Origin: Xenorhabdus lircayensis
GTDB taxonomy: Bacteria > Pseudomonadota > Gammaproteobacteria > Enterobacterales > Enterobacteriaceae
Length of the DNA: 64,000 nt
Direction of reading: 5' to 3'
NCBI RefSeq assembly: GCF_016306625.1
Contig: NZ_JACOII010000034.1
Span: 62,001 to 126,000 of the forward strand
Numbering within the stretch: the stretch's first letter is position 1; every line of letters begins with the position of its first letter. The translations under genes were made by a program, and so were the position numbers. Of this stretch, positions 1 through 10,300 are shown one piece after another. A model generated the notes under the pieces. It did not search any database. It was not told where the DNA came from and was given only the letters and a program-made list of their open reading frames with translations.

Positions 1-110
1 AGGGAGGGGCGATTTTTATCACCTTGTCCATTAATGCTCATTGGCTGAAATCCCCATCCGTTATGTATCGTTATCAAACGACAATCCGGTTGCGTAATGT
101 CAGGGAATGA
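1..110 (+). CDS. ppdB: PpdB, pilin-like pseudopilin (3' end only)
   Basis: An open frame enters from the left edge (codons in phase with position 3) and stops at 108-110. Its last residues read like the tail of a small pseudopilin, ending in TTIRLRNVRE. The assignment rests mainly on position: in enterobacteria ppdA-ppdB-ygdB-ppdC lies directly upstream of recC, and ygdB, ppdC and recC follow here in that order. Only about 36 residues are visible, so no domain can be checked. Confidence 0.6.
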   Translation, partial: GGAIFITLSINAHWLKSPSVMYRYQTTIRLRNVRE

Positions 111-143
111 AGAACATATGGTGGGAATTGAAGGCAGGAATTC

Positions 144-617
144 ATGGCTGAAAAACGGGTGGCAGACAAGCAGCAGGGAAATATCTTGCTGGTATCGATA
201 ATTATGTTATTGGCGTTGAGTTTAATGATGTTGAAAGCGCTCCATTATCAACAAGAAAACGCGATGCTTATGATGATGGATGAACAAAATTATTTGAAGG
301 CTTTTCTGCGGGCAGAATCATCACTGACATGGGGGAAAGTGCAGTCATGGCAGATCAATCAGCAAGAAATGGACGGTTGGTTTTGTTTGCAACAAACTGA
401 ATTTCATCTGAAAAGTTGCCTCAAGCGCTATTCGGATAATCTTTTTCTATTAAAAGGGATCGCTCAATTTACATCAGGGGAAAATCTTGAACTTTATCAA
501 TGGATGAAACTGATGAAAAACTTAAATCAAGATACACTTATTTCTATTGCATTGACTCCTGTTGAAAGTGGTTGGCTGGATTTTTGTCCTGTTCCTCAGG
601 CCGAATTTTGTTTATGA
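144..617 (+). CDS. ygdB: YgdB, small pseudopilin-type membrane protein
   Basis: A 157-residue protein with one hydrophobic segment near the N terminus (about residues 14-33, ILLVSIIMLLALSLMM) preceded by a basic, polar stretch. This is the layout of a type II/IV pilin-like minor protein, although the prepilin cleavage motif is weak. The gene lies 33 bp after ppdB and its stop overlaps the ppdC start (ATGA at 614-617), so the cluster is probably one transcript. The E. coli homologue has no firmly known function; a role in pseudopilus or pilus assembly is inferred from neighbours. Confidence 0.75.
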   Translation: MAEKRVADKQQGNILLVSIIMLLALSLMMLKALHYQQENAMLMMMDEQNYLKAFLRAESSLTWGKVQSWQINQQEMDGWFCLQQTEFHLKSCLKRYSDNLFLLKGIAQFTSGENLELYQWMKLMKNLNQDTLISIALTPVESGWLDFCPVPQAEFCL

Positions 618-1006
618 AAATCTTCCATCAATCTAGGCGGCAAAGGCGGCAAGAGGGCATGAGTTTGCCGGAGGTTATGGTGGCATCCGTCGTATTTGCG
701 ATCTCTTTACTGGGTTTAATGCGTTACCATCAGGCATTGTCAGCAAACTTCCAGCAATATTGGGGGCAACTTAAGGCAGTACGATATGCCCATGATCAGT
801 TGGAGCAATATGAGCGTTTGGAAGGGCAAATTGGATTGAGGAAAACAGAGGAAGATACGGCATCACAGCAGAGATGGAAAATGGAATTTCAACGAGAATT
901 TCACTCATTGGGATGCTATCAAGTAACAGTTAAGTTGACAGTACATTACAATAAACCAAGTAAATTAGAACGCTGGTTTTGTGCAAGTGGGAGCATTGAT
1001 GTTTAG
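614..1006 (+). CDS. ppdC: PpdC, prepilin peptidase-dependent protein C
   Basis: The chosen ATG at 614 overlaps the ygdB stop; an upstream in-frame ATG at 572 would add 14 residues lying inside ygdB. The product has about 130 residues. It shows a textbook prepilin signal: a basic leader (RRQRRQEG), cleavage expected after Gly in G-MSLPEV with the conserved Glu five residues on, then a hydrophobic helix. It is thus a pseudopilin that would be processed by PilD/GspO-type peptidase and inserted in the inner membrane. The stop overlaps the recC start by 8 bp, linking the pilin genes to the recombination operon. Confidence 0.82.
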   Translation: MKIFHQSRRQRRQEGMSLPEVMVASVVFAISLLGLMRYHQALSANFQQYWGQLKAVRYAHDQLEQYERLEGQIGLRKTEEDTASQQRWKMEFQREFHSLGCYQVTVKLTVHYNKPSKLERWFCASGSIDV

Positions 1007-4000
1007 AGTTTATCATTCAAATCAACTCGATATTCTCAAAGAGTTGATGACGATATTGATCGGGGATAATCCCCTTTCTGACCCATTTGGCAAAGAAGTG
1101 ATTCTGGTTCAAAGCCCAGGGATGTCACAATGGTTGCAGATTCAATTGGCAGAGAAATTGGGTATTGCCGCGAACATGGAATTCCCGCTTCCCGCGACCT
1201 TTATCTGGCAGATGTTTACTCAAGTATTGCCTGATGTTCCCAAAGATGGTGCCTTTAGCAAGGATGCCATGAAATGGAAATTGATGACGCTGTTGCCTGA
1301 TTTGTTAACAGAACCAGAATTTTCGGCGCTCAGGCACTATCTTGACCAAGATATTGATAAACGCAAAATCCACCAGTTGGCTGGCCGGACAGCCGATCTA
1401 TTTGACCAATATTTGGTTTATCGTCCGCAATGGTTAGAAAGCTGGGAAAACGGTCAATTAATTGAAGGGTTGAGCAGTAATCAATTGTGGCAAAAAAGAT
1501 TATGGTCTGAATTGACAGAATATACTCGCCAGCTACAACAACCTTTGTGGCACCGAGCTAACTTATATCATCGATTTATCACAACATTGGGAAAAGGGAA
1601 TTTTCCAGTGGAAAATCTACCCTCACGTATCTTTATCTGCGGAATATCTGCATTGCCTCCTGCTCACCTGCAAGTATTTAAGGCATTGGGGCAACATATT
1701 GATATTCATCTGATGTTTACTAACCCGTGCCAATATTATTGGGGGGATATTCAGAGTCATGCGTTTCTCGCCAAGTTAAATAGCCGTAAACCAAAACATT
1801 ATAAAAGCAGACAATTGCTGGAAAGATTCAAAGATCCAGAAAATGCTCCATCACTCTTTAATGAAGAGGGTGAGCAGAATTTGAATAACCCATTACTGGC
1901 ATCTTGGGGAAAACTGGGGAGGGATAATCTCTATTTGCTGTCACAACTGGAGCCTGATTCAGATGTTCATGCTTTTGTTGAATTGGAACCTGATTGTATC
2001 TTGCATCAAATTCAGCGAGATATCCTTAACCTTGAAGATCATGCTCAGATTGGTTCTACGGAAAATACCTTCAAAAATAGCCTGAAAAAGCGCTTGTTTG
2101 ATTGTACGGATCGCTCTTTGACTTTTCATTCATGCCATAGTCCACAGAGAGAAATAGAAGTGTTGCAGGATCAGATCCTGCATTTGTTGGATGATGATCC
2201 CTCTCTGAGTCCGAGGGACATTATCGTGATGATGGCAGATATCGACAGCTACGCACCCTATATTCAGGCTGTTTTCGGTAATGCGCCTGATGACCGTTAT
2301 ATCCCCTTTGCCATTTCTGATCGTAAAGTTCGTCAGGCACATCCTGTCTTACAAGCGTTTATTACCCTGCTGGATTTACCACAGAGTCGATTTACGGCTG
2401 AGCAGGTACTGGCATTATTGGAAGTGCCCGCTTTAGCCAACAAATTTGCTATTCAGGAAGACGGGTTGCGTTTGCTGCGGCGCTGGGTGAAAGAATCGGG
2501 GATCTGTTGGGGGCTGGATGATGACAATATCGAGGAATTATCTTTGCCTGCTACGGGGCAGAATACTTGGCGTTTTGGTCTGACACGGATGTTATTGGGT
2601 TATGCGATGGACAGTCATGCTGGGCCGTGGAATGATGTTTTGCCTTATGATGAGTCCAGTGGCCTTGCTGCCGAGTTAGCCGGACAACTGGCTGAATTTT
2701 TAATGGAGCTGAATCGCTGGCGTAAAATTTTGGGTGAAGAGCAGCGATTAGCGGATTGGTTGGTTGTGTGTCCGCAATTGTTGGAAACTTTTTTCGAAGC
2801 GGATGATGAAATTGAACTGGTATTGGCACTGATTAATCAGCAATGGCAAAAATTGATTGATAATGGTCTAAACGCACATTATGGCGGAAGTGTTCCTTTG
2901 GTGCTGCTTCGCGATGAATTGGCGTTTCGTTTTGATGATGAGAAGATCAGCCAGCGTTTCCTGGCGGGATCACTCAACTTTTGTACCCTGATGCCTATGC
3001 GTTCTATTCCTTTTAAAGTTGTTTGCCTGTTGGGAATGAATGACGGGATTTATCCGCGAACTGTCCCGCCACTTGGGTTTGATCTTATGGCAGAAAAAAC
3101 TCAGCGAGGGGATAGAAAACGGCGCGATGATGACCGCTATCTCTTTCTGGAAGCCTTGGTTTCGGCAGAGCAATTTCTTTATATCAGCTATATCGGTAAA
3201 TCGATTCGAGATGATACCGAGTGCAATCTATCCGTGCTGGTCAATGAGTTACTGGATTATGTTTGCCAGAGTTTTTGCCGATCAGGTGATGAAATGCTGA
3301 ATGTGGATGACAGTGCAAAAAATGTCAAAAATCATTTGCTTGTACAGCATACTCGTGTTCCTTTTGCGACGGAAAATTTCTTGCCCGACCATTATTCACA
3401 AAGTTATGCCGCAGAATGGTTGCCAGCAGCGACGCAGCAGGGCATTTCAGCGATTGATTTTTGTCAGCCGATTGTATTTGATCGCAGCGAAGTAAAGGAA
3501 GTTGCACTCGATGAATTGATTCGTTTTTATCGTCATCCTGTCAGGGCATTTTTTCAGCAACGGCTAAAGGTGCATTTTGTCATTGAAGAGATGGAACTGC
3601 CTGAAGAGGAACCTTTTGTACTGGATAATCTGCAACGTTATCAGTTTAACCAGCTGTTGCTAAACATTTTGATAGAACAGGGGCAACCTGAATCTTTGTT
3701 CTATCATCTCCGAGCATCGGGTGGCTTGCCATATGGTTCCTTTGGTGAAGTCTATTGGATGGATCAATTAGAGTCCATGCAGCCATTGGCGGATAAGGTG
3801 CGTGAAGAGAGAACAGAGTCTTTTTCCATCGACTTATATGAGGAACTAGACACCGTGATATTGACTGGCAGGATTAATCAGATACAGCCCGATGGAATTT
3901 TACGTTGGCGTCCAGCGAACTTAACGGCCAATGATGGTATCCAATTATGGATTGAGCACCTTGCCTACTGCCTTTCAGGTGGCACCAGTGAAAGCCGCAT

Positions 4001-4421
4001 GTATGGAACTGGAAAAAAGGGAAAAAAGGAGAAAGAGGATAAAAAAGTTCCAGATTGTCGTTTTTTACCATTAGGACAGGATGAAGCGAAAAAGTATCTG
4101 AACCAGATGATAGAAGGCTATTTTCAAGGAATGTCTGAACCTCTCCCCCTGTTTTGTCGAAGTGGTTTGGCATGGCTAATTGATTGTTTAGACAAGGAAA
4201 GTAAGGAAATTGATTTCAGTGAGGAATCTCAACAAAGTGCCGAGAATAAATTGATGGAGCAATGGCTGGGGACACATGACAGAAAAGGTGAAAGCTGCGA
4301 TCACTATATACAGAGGGCTTTCCGGCAAGTTGATCTATCACTTATTGAGCGTATGAAACGCGAAATTCAGAGCTATTTGTTACCGATGGTTTGTTATTCA
4401 AATGGCTCGTTATTTAAATAA
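999..4421 (+). CDS. recC: RecC, exodeoxyribonuclease V gamma subunit
   Basis: A protein of about 1140 residues starting MFRVYHSNQLDILKEL, matching the E. coli RecC N terminus; the ATG at 999 is chosen over 981 on that basis. RecC holds the RecB and RecD motors, splits the duplex and reads the Chi sequence in the 3' strand. Conserved blocks include ILVQSPGMSQWLQ near the N terminus, CHSPQREIEVL (about residue 385), DIIVMMADIDSYAP and LMPMRSIPFKVVCLLGMNDG. The fold is a degenerate SF1 helicase without a working Walker A motif. It is followed after 19 bp by ptrA. Length agrees with the family (E. coli 1122), the extra residues lying in a lysine-rich C-terminal loop (about residue 1010). Confidence 0.97.
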   Translation: MFRVYHSNQLDILKELMTILIGDNPLSDPFGKEVILVQSPGMSQWLQIQLAEKLGIAANMEFPLPATFIWQMFTQVLPDVPKDGAFSKDAMKWKLMTLLPDLLTEPEFSALRHYLDQDIDKRKIHQLAGRTADLFDQYLVYRPQWLESWENGQLIEGLSSNQLWQKRLWSELTEYTRQLQQPLWHRANLYHRFITTLGKGNFPVENLPSRIFICGISALPPAHLQVFKALGQHIDIHLMFTNPCQYYWGDIQSHAFLAKLNSRKPKHYKSRQLLERFKDPENAPSLFNEEGEQNLNNPLLASWGKLGRDNLYLLSQLEPDSDVHAFVELEPDCILHQIQRDILNLEDHAQIGSTENTFKNSLKKRLFDCTDRSLTFHSCHSPQREIEVLQDQILHLLDDDPSLSPRDIIVMMADIDSYAPYIQAVFGNAPDDRYIPFAISDRKVRQAHPVLQAFITLLDLPQSRFTAEQVLALLEVPALANKFAIQEDGLRLLRRWVKESGICWGLDDDNIEELSLPATGQNTWRFGLTRMLLGYAMDSHAGPWNDVLPYDESSGLAAELAGQLAEFLMELNRWRKILGEEQRLADWLVVCPQLLETFFEADDEIELVLALINQQWQKLIDNGLNAHYGGSVPLVLLRDELAFRFDDEKISQRFLAGSLNFCTLMPMRSIPFKVVCLLGMNDGIYPRTVPPLGFDLMAEKTQRGDRKRRDDDRYLFLEALVSAEQFLYISYIGKSIRDDTECNLSVLVNELLDYVCQSFCRSGDEMLNVDDSAKNVKNHLLVQHTRVPFATENFLPDHYSQSYAAEWLPAATQQGISAIDFCQPIVFDRSEVKEVALDELIRFYRHPVRAFFQQRLKVHFVIEEMELPEEEPFVLDNLQRYQFNQLLLNILIEQGQPESLFYHLRASGGLPYGSFGEVYWMDQLESMQPLADKVREERTESFSIDLYEELDTVILTGRINQIQPDGILRWRPANLTANDGIQLWIEHLAYCLSGGTSESRMYGTGKKGKKEKEDKKVPDCRFLPLGQDEAKKYLNQMIEGYFQGMSEPLPLFCRSGLAWLIDCLDKESKEIDFSEESQQSAENKLMEQWLGTHDRKGESCDHYIQRAFRQVDLSLIERMKREIQSYLLPMVCYSNGSLFK

Positions 4422-4440
4422 ATAGGGAGAATATTAGGTT

Positions 4441-7326
4441 ATGCCTAAATATGTTATCCGCATCATGACGATGCTCTTTTTGCTGTTTTGTGGGGTAACG
4501 GCATATGCTCAATCACCGTGGCAGCCGCTGTCGGATACGATTCACAAAAGTGATCGCGATCCTCGCCAATATAAAGCCATTCAATTAGAAAATGGTATGA
4601 CAGTACTGCTGGTTTCTGATGAGAAGGCTATTAAATCATTGACTGCTGTTTCGATTCCGGTCGGTCATATGGAAAATCCAGATAATCAGCTTGGTTTGGC
4701 TCATTATCTGGAGCACATGGTATTAATGGGTTCCAAACGCTATCCTCAACCTGGCGGATTTGCTGAGTTTCTGCAAAAGCATGGAGGAAGTCGTAATGCC
4801 AGTACAACTGCCAACCGTACGGCATTCTATCTGGAAGTTGAAAATGATTCTTTGACAGAAGCGACTGACCGTCTGGCTGATGCGCTTGCGGAACCGCTGC
4901 TGGATCCAGTGAATGCCGATCGTGAACGCCATGCCGTTGATAACGAAATGACCATTGCTCGTGCGGGTGAAGGGCATCGCATTTGGCAAATCCGTTCTGA
5001 GACTATCAATCCTGCCCATCCCAATGCTCGGTTTGCTGGCGGGAATCTAGAAACACTAAAAGATAAGCCCGATAGCAAATTACAGACGGCACTTGTTGAT
5101 TTTTACCAGCGTTATTACTCCGCCAATTTGATGAAAGGGGTAGTGTATGGTAATCAATCGATAGACAAACTGGCTCAGATTGCAGCAGAAACTTTTGGTC
5201 GCATCCCAAATCGACACGCTTCGGTGTCTGCCATTACCGTTCCAGCAGTCACAGATAAAGAAAAAGGCATCGTTATCCATTATGTGCCAGCACAACCGTA
5301 TAAAGCACTGCGACTAGAATTTAGCATTGCTGACAATAGTGCCGATTTTCGCAGCAAAACAGATGGATATATCGGGTATTTGATTGGTAATCGCAGTCAA
5401 AATACTTTGTCTGATTGGCTGCAAAAGCAGGGGTTAATTGAAGGTATCAGTGCTTCCGCAAATCCAAAAAACGATGGTAATGCAGGGACGTTTGGTATTT
5501 ATGTTTCGTTAACGGATAAGGGACTTGAACATCGTGATCAAGTGATTGCAGCTATTTTTTCTTACATTAATCTATTAAAGCAAGAGGGTATTCAAAAGAG
5601 TTATTTTGATGAAATGACCAAGGTGCTCAATGTAGCATTCCAGTATGCGTCAATCATACGGGATATGAACTATATTGAGGGGCTGTCCGATGCTATGCTG
5701 CAATTGCCTATTTCCCATGTACTGGATGCCGGTTACCTTGCCGATGCTTTCAATTCGAAAGCGATAGCTAGCCGTTTAGATGAGTTAACGCCCGAAAATG
5801 CACGTATCTGGTTTATCAGCCCAACAGAACCACATAACAAAGAGGCTTACTTTGTTCAGGCGCCCTATCAGGTTAATAAAATTACTCAGAAACAGCTAAC
5901 GGAATGGAAAAAGCTTGAACAAGGAGTTTCATTCTCTTTACCTGAATTGAACCCCTATATTCCTGATGATTTATCTCTGATTAAAACATCTGCTAGCCAA
6001 AAGCACCCTAAAATGATTTTGGAAAAGGCAAATGTTCGCCTGTTTTATATGCCAAGCCAATATTTTGCAGATGAGCCTAAGGGCAGTATCACATTGGAGA
6101 TGCGTAATCCTAATGGGATGAAAAACATTAAGGATCAACTTGCAGATACGCTGCTGGCCTATTTGTCTGAAATTGCCCTTGATCAACTGGGTTATCAGGC
6201 ATCGGTAGGGGGAATGGGTGTCTCTGTAGGTTACGTTGATGGTTTGAACATTGGCGTCAGTGGTTATACGCAACATTTACCGGAATTGTTAACTTCAGCT
6301 ATAGATCAGTACATCTCATTTATGCCAACTCAGGAGGAGTTGAATCAGGCGAAATCGTGGTATCGGGAACAACTCGAAGTTGCCAATAATGGCAAAGCCT
6401 TCCAAATGGCCATGCAGCCTGTTTCGCGCCTTTCTAGTGTGCCTTACTTCGAGCAGTCTGAAAAATTGAAGGCGCTGGATACCATCACCGTTGATGATAT
6501 TGTGAAATACCGCCAGAAGATGATCCAACACTCAGCCTTACAGGCGCTGATCTTCGGTAATTTAACGGAGCAGCAAGGTATTGATATCGTTCAATCAGCA
6601 CAGAAACAGCTCGCTAATCAAGGCACCGTATGGTGGACTGGCGAGCACATCGTAATCGGCCGTAATTATGCTGTTGACTTTAAAGGCACGGCTAATAGCA
6701 CTGATAACGCACTGGCAGAAATCTATATTCCAACGGGATATGATCGTATCAAGGGAAAAGTTTATTCCAATTTGCTGAGTAGCATTTTGTCACCATGGTT
6801 CTATGATCAACTGAGGACTACAGAGCAACTTGGTTATGCGGTCTTTGCTTTCGACCAAAATGTGGGTAAACAATGGGGATTGGGTTTTCTATTGCAGAGT
6901 AACAGTAAGCAACCGGATTTCCTGCATAAACGCTACCAGAGTTTCTATCAACAGGCTGATAAGAAATTGAAAGCGATGTCTGATGCTGAGTTTGAGCAGT
7001 ATAAAAAAGCACTGCTGATAGAAATGCGCCAGCCGCCACAAACCTTCTATTCAGAAGTGGCTCGTTATTATTCGGATTTTGGACGCAATAATTTCAAATT
7101 TGATACACATGCGCAGGTTATCGCAGCGATGGAGAAAGTGACTAAAGCACAGTTGATTGAGTTTTATGAAAAAGCGGTTATCAAACGTCAGGGATTGGCA
7201 CTGATTTCCCAAATTACCGGGAAAAAAGGCACGTCTCATCAGTATGTTGAGCTGAAAGGCTGGAAAACCTACCATTATGTGTCAGATTTCCAGAAACAAT
7301 TACCGGTTAAGGTGAATGCTCAGTGA
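4441..7326 (+). CDS. ptrA: Protease III (pitrilysin), periplasmic zinc metalloprotease
   Basis: A 961-residue M16-family (insulinase) peptidase. The N-terminal signal peptide (hydrophobic MLFLLFCGVTAYA, cleavage after AYA) sends it to the periplasm. The inverted zinc site H88-Y-L-E91-H92 is visible, with the third ligand Glu169 in the conserved ENE-like stretch DNEMTIA; these numbers match the E. coli enzyme. The C-terminal half carries the second, inactive M16 domains. It degrades small peptides and insulin-sized proteins. As in E. coli it sits between recC and recB; its stop overlaps the recB start (GTGA), although no functional tie to recombination is known. Confidence 0.97.
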   Translation: MPKYVIRIMTMLFLLFCGVTAYAQSPWQPLSDTIHKSDRDPRQYKAIQLENGMTVLLVSDEKAIKSLTAVSIPVGHMENPDNQLGLAHYLEHMVLMGSKRYPQPGGFAEFLQKHGGSRNASTTANRTAFYLEVENDSLTEATDRLADALAEPLLDPVNADRERHAVDNEMTIARAGEGHRIWQIRSETINPAHPNARFAGGNLETLKDKPDSKLQTALVDFYQRYYSANLMKGVVYGNQSIDKLAQIAAETFGRIPNRHASVSAITVPAVTDKEKGIVIHYVPAQPYKALRLEFSIADNSADFRSKTDGYIGYLIGNRSQNTLSDWLQKQGLIEGISASANPKNDGNAGTFGIYVSLTDKGLEHRDQVIAAIFSYINLLKQEGIQKSYFDEMTKVLNVAFQYASIIRDMNYIEGLSDAMLQLPISHVLDAGYLADAFNSKAIASRLDELTPENARIWFISPTEPHNKEAYFVQAPYQVNKITQKQLTEWKKLEQGVSFSLPELNPYIPDDLSLIKTSASQKHPKMILEKANVRLFYMPSQYFADEPKGSITLEMRNPNGMKNIKDQLADTLLAYLSEIALDQLGYQASVGGMGVSVGYVDGLNIGVSGYTQHLPELLTSAIDQYISFMPTQEELNQAKSWYREQLEVANNGKAFQMAMQPVSRLSSVPYFEQSEKLKALDTITVDDIVKYRQKMIQHSALQALIFGNLTEQQGIDIVQSAQKQLANQGTVWWTGEHIVIGRNYAVDFKGTANSTDNALAEIYIPTGYDRIKGKVYSNLLSSILSPWFYDQLRTTEQLGYAVFAFDQNVGKQWGLGFLLQSNSKQPDFLHKRYQSFYQQADKKLKAMSDAEFEQYKKALLIEMRQPPQTFYSEVARYYSDFGRNNFKFDTHAQVIAAMEKVTKAQLIEFYEKAVIKRQGLALISQITGKKGTSHQYVELKGWKTYHYVSDFQKQLPVKVNAQ

Positions 7327-10300
7327 GCAAAGAAATACCGGGCCATCAGATACTAGGTCATCAAGTGGAGTCTCATAAACTTAACCCTTTAACATTGCCG
7401 CTGTATGGTCAGCGGCTGATCGAGGCTTCAGCCGGTACGGGAAAGACCTACACGATAGGCTTGTTTTATCTCCGTCTGTTACTGGGACTGGGCGGCTCTG
7501 CCGCCTTTTCCCGGCCGCTGAATGTTGAGGAGATTCTGGTTGTTACCTTTACTGAAGCGGCAACGGATGAATTGCGTGGACGTATCCGCGAAAATATCCA
7601 TCAGCTTCGCTTGGCCTGTATACGAGAAGAAACCGCCGTTAGCGATCCCACTTATCAGCAATTATTGAATGAAATTCCTGATAAGGAGAGTGCGGCTAAT
7701 TGGTTATTGGCCGCTGAACGTCAGATGGATGAAGCAGCGATCTATACCATCCACGGTTTTTGCCAGCGAATGCTGGTGCACAATGCGTTTGAATCCGGTG
7801 TACTGTTTGATCAAACTTTGATTCAGGATGAGAGTCAGCTACGTAAACAAGGCTGTGCAGATTTCTGGCGGCGTCACTGTTATCCTCTGCCATTGCCGAT
7901 AGCCGTGGAAATTAGCCGGATATGGAGTGGGCCGGAAGCATTGCTGAAAGATATCTCTGACTATTTGCAGGGAGATATGCCGTATATCGTCAATGCGCCT
8001 GTTAGCGATGAAACACTGTTTAGCCGTCATCAAAAAATCATTGAGCAGATTGATTCGATAAAATGTCAGTGGAATGACGTCGCATCGGATTTACATGATT
8101 TGATCGCCAAGTCCGGTGTTGATAAGCGCAGCTACAGCAGCAGGTATTTACCTAATTGGTTAAATAATGCCTCTGAATGGGCTAAATCCCCGACCACAGA
8201 CTATCAGCTCCCCAAAGAGTTGGATAAATTTTGCCAGTCACGATTGGTGGAAAAAACCAAAAAAGGCGATGCTCCACAACATCCGCTGTTTGAGGCTATC
8301 GATGGTTTATATCAGCACCCACTAACGCTAAAAGATATCATCATTTCCAAGGCGATTGTTGAAGTCCGCCAATCAGTTAATCAAGAAAAGCTGGTGCGTG
8401 GCTATATGGGGTTTGATGACTTGCTAACCCGTTTAGACAGTGCCTTGCGGCGAGCTGGGGGAGAGCAGCTTGCGGTGACTATCCGGCAGCGTTATCCCGT
8501 CGCGATGATCGATGAATTTCAGGATACTGACCCACAGCAATATCGCATTTTTCAGGCCATATATTGTTATCAATCCGAAAACGAGTTGCCAGAAAATCAG
8601 TCATCAGAAAATGGTTTGCTGTTCATTGGTGATCCCAAGCAAGCGATTTATGCGTTCCGTGGTGCGGATATTTTCACTTATATTCGCGCTCGTTCCAATG
8701 TTAGTGCCCATTACACGCTGGAGACTAACTGGCGTTCTTCTGCACCAATGGTGCGAGCGGTCAATAAACTATTTTACCGAACAGAACGTCCATTTTTGTT
8801 CGAACAGATCCCATTCATTAACGTGAATACAGCGGAAAAAAATCGTGGGCTAAGATTCTCTTTACATAATGAGGATCAGGCTGCATTGCGATTTTGGTTA
8901 CAACCCGGTGAGGGCGTTTCCAAAGGAAGATATGAACAAAGCATGGCTCGGCTGTGTGCTGCCCAAATTCGGGATTGGTTGCAAGCCGGACAAGAAGGAA
9001 AGGCACTTCTGTATCAGGCAGAAAAAAACCGTCCGGTTATGGCGGCGGATATCACGGTGTTGGTTCGTGATCGTCGAGAAGCATCGTTAATCCGTAATGA
9101 GTTGAACGAACTCAAGATACCCTCAGTATTTCTTTCCAATCGAGAAAGTGTGTTTGATACACCAGAAGCCAAAGACCTGCTTTGGTTGTTACAGGCGGTA
9201 TTATCGCCGGAAAAGGCCCGAGAGCTGAGAAGTGCGTTAGCCAGTAGCTTATTTGGCATGAGTGCGCAGCAAATCGATCAACTGAATCATGACGAAATAG
9301 CATGGGATCACCTGGTTGATGAATTTGATGGTTATGCCCGTTTATGGCGCTCCCGTGGTGTACTACCAATGCTGCGGGCGGTGATGGTGAAACATCAGAT
9401 AGCAGAAAACTTGCTGGCTGGTGATGATGGTGAACGCAGGCTTACTGATATTATGCACATTGGGGAGTTATTGCAGGAGGCATCGCAGCAACTGGATAGC
9501 GAACATGCTGTTGCTCGCTGGCTGGCGCAACAGATTTCTCGTCCTAACCCACAATCAGAAGCCCAGCAGATGCGATTGGAAAGTGATCGACATCTGGTGC
9601 AGATCTGCACCATTCATAAATCAAAGGGGCTGGAGTACCCATTGGTTTGTTTGCCTTTCATTTGTAGTTACAGGAAACAGAAGCAGGCGATTTATCATGA
9701 TCGCCATAATTTTGAGGCTCACCTTAGTATTTCCCATGATGATGAAAAGTTGAAGGAAGCCTTGGAGCTGGCGGATGAAGAGCGCTTGGCTGAAGATTTG
9801 CGCTTGCTCTACGTGGCATTAACACGAGCGGTTTATCACTGTAGTGTTGGTGTAGCCCCGCTCATCAAGGGAAATAGGGGGAAAACGGGGGAGACTGATT
9901 TACACTTGTCCGCCCTTGGATATCTGTTGCAGAAAGGGCAGAAAGGTGATGCTGAATTATTGGTAAGCAGCTTAGATGAGCTTTGTGATGACAGTATAGA
10001 GATTAAGCGGGTGGAAGAAACGGCCAATGTACAATGGTGCTCGCAAAGTGAAAACCTCTTGTCGTTGGGGGCCAGAAGATTCCAACGTTCCATTAGGGAT
10101 GATTGGCGGGTAACGAGTTATTCGGGTTTACAACATTCAGCTTCCCATACTATTTCCCACTCTATTCTCGAAAATCGTGCCAGTGCATTTGGAGAGTCAG
10201 TCGATGTAATCGTGCAATCCATTTCCCCGAAGCTGGATATTGATGCCCGTGGTGAAAAACAGGAAGAACAATCGTTACAGGTGACCCCACATACTTTTCC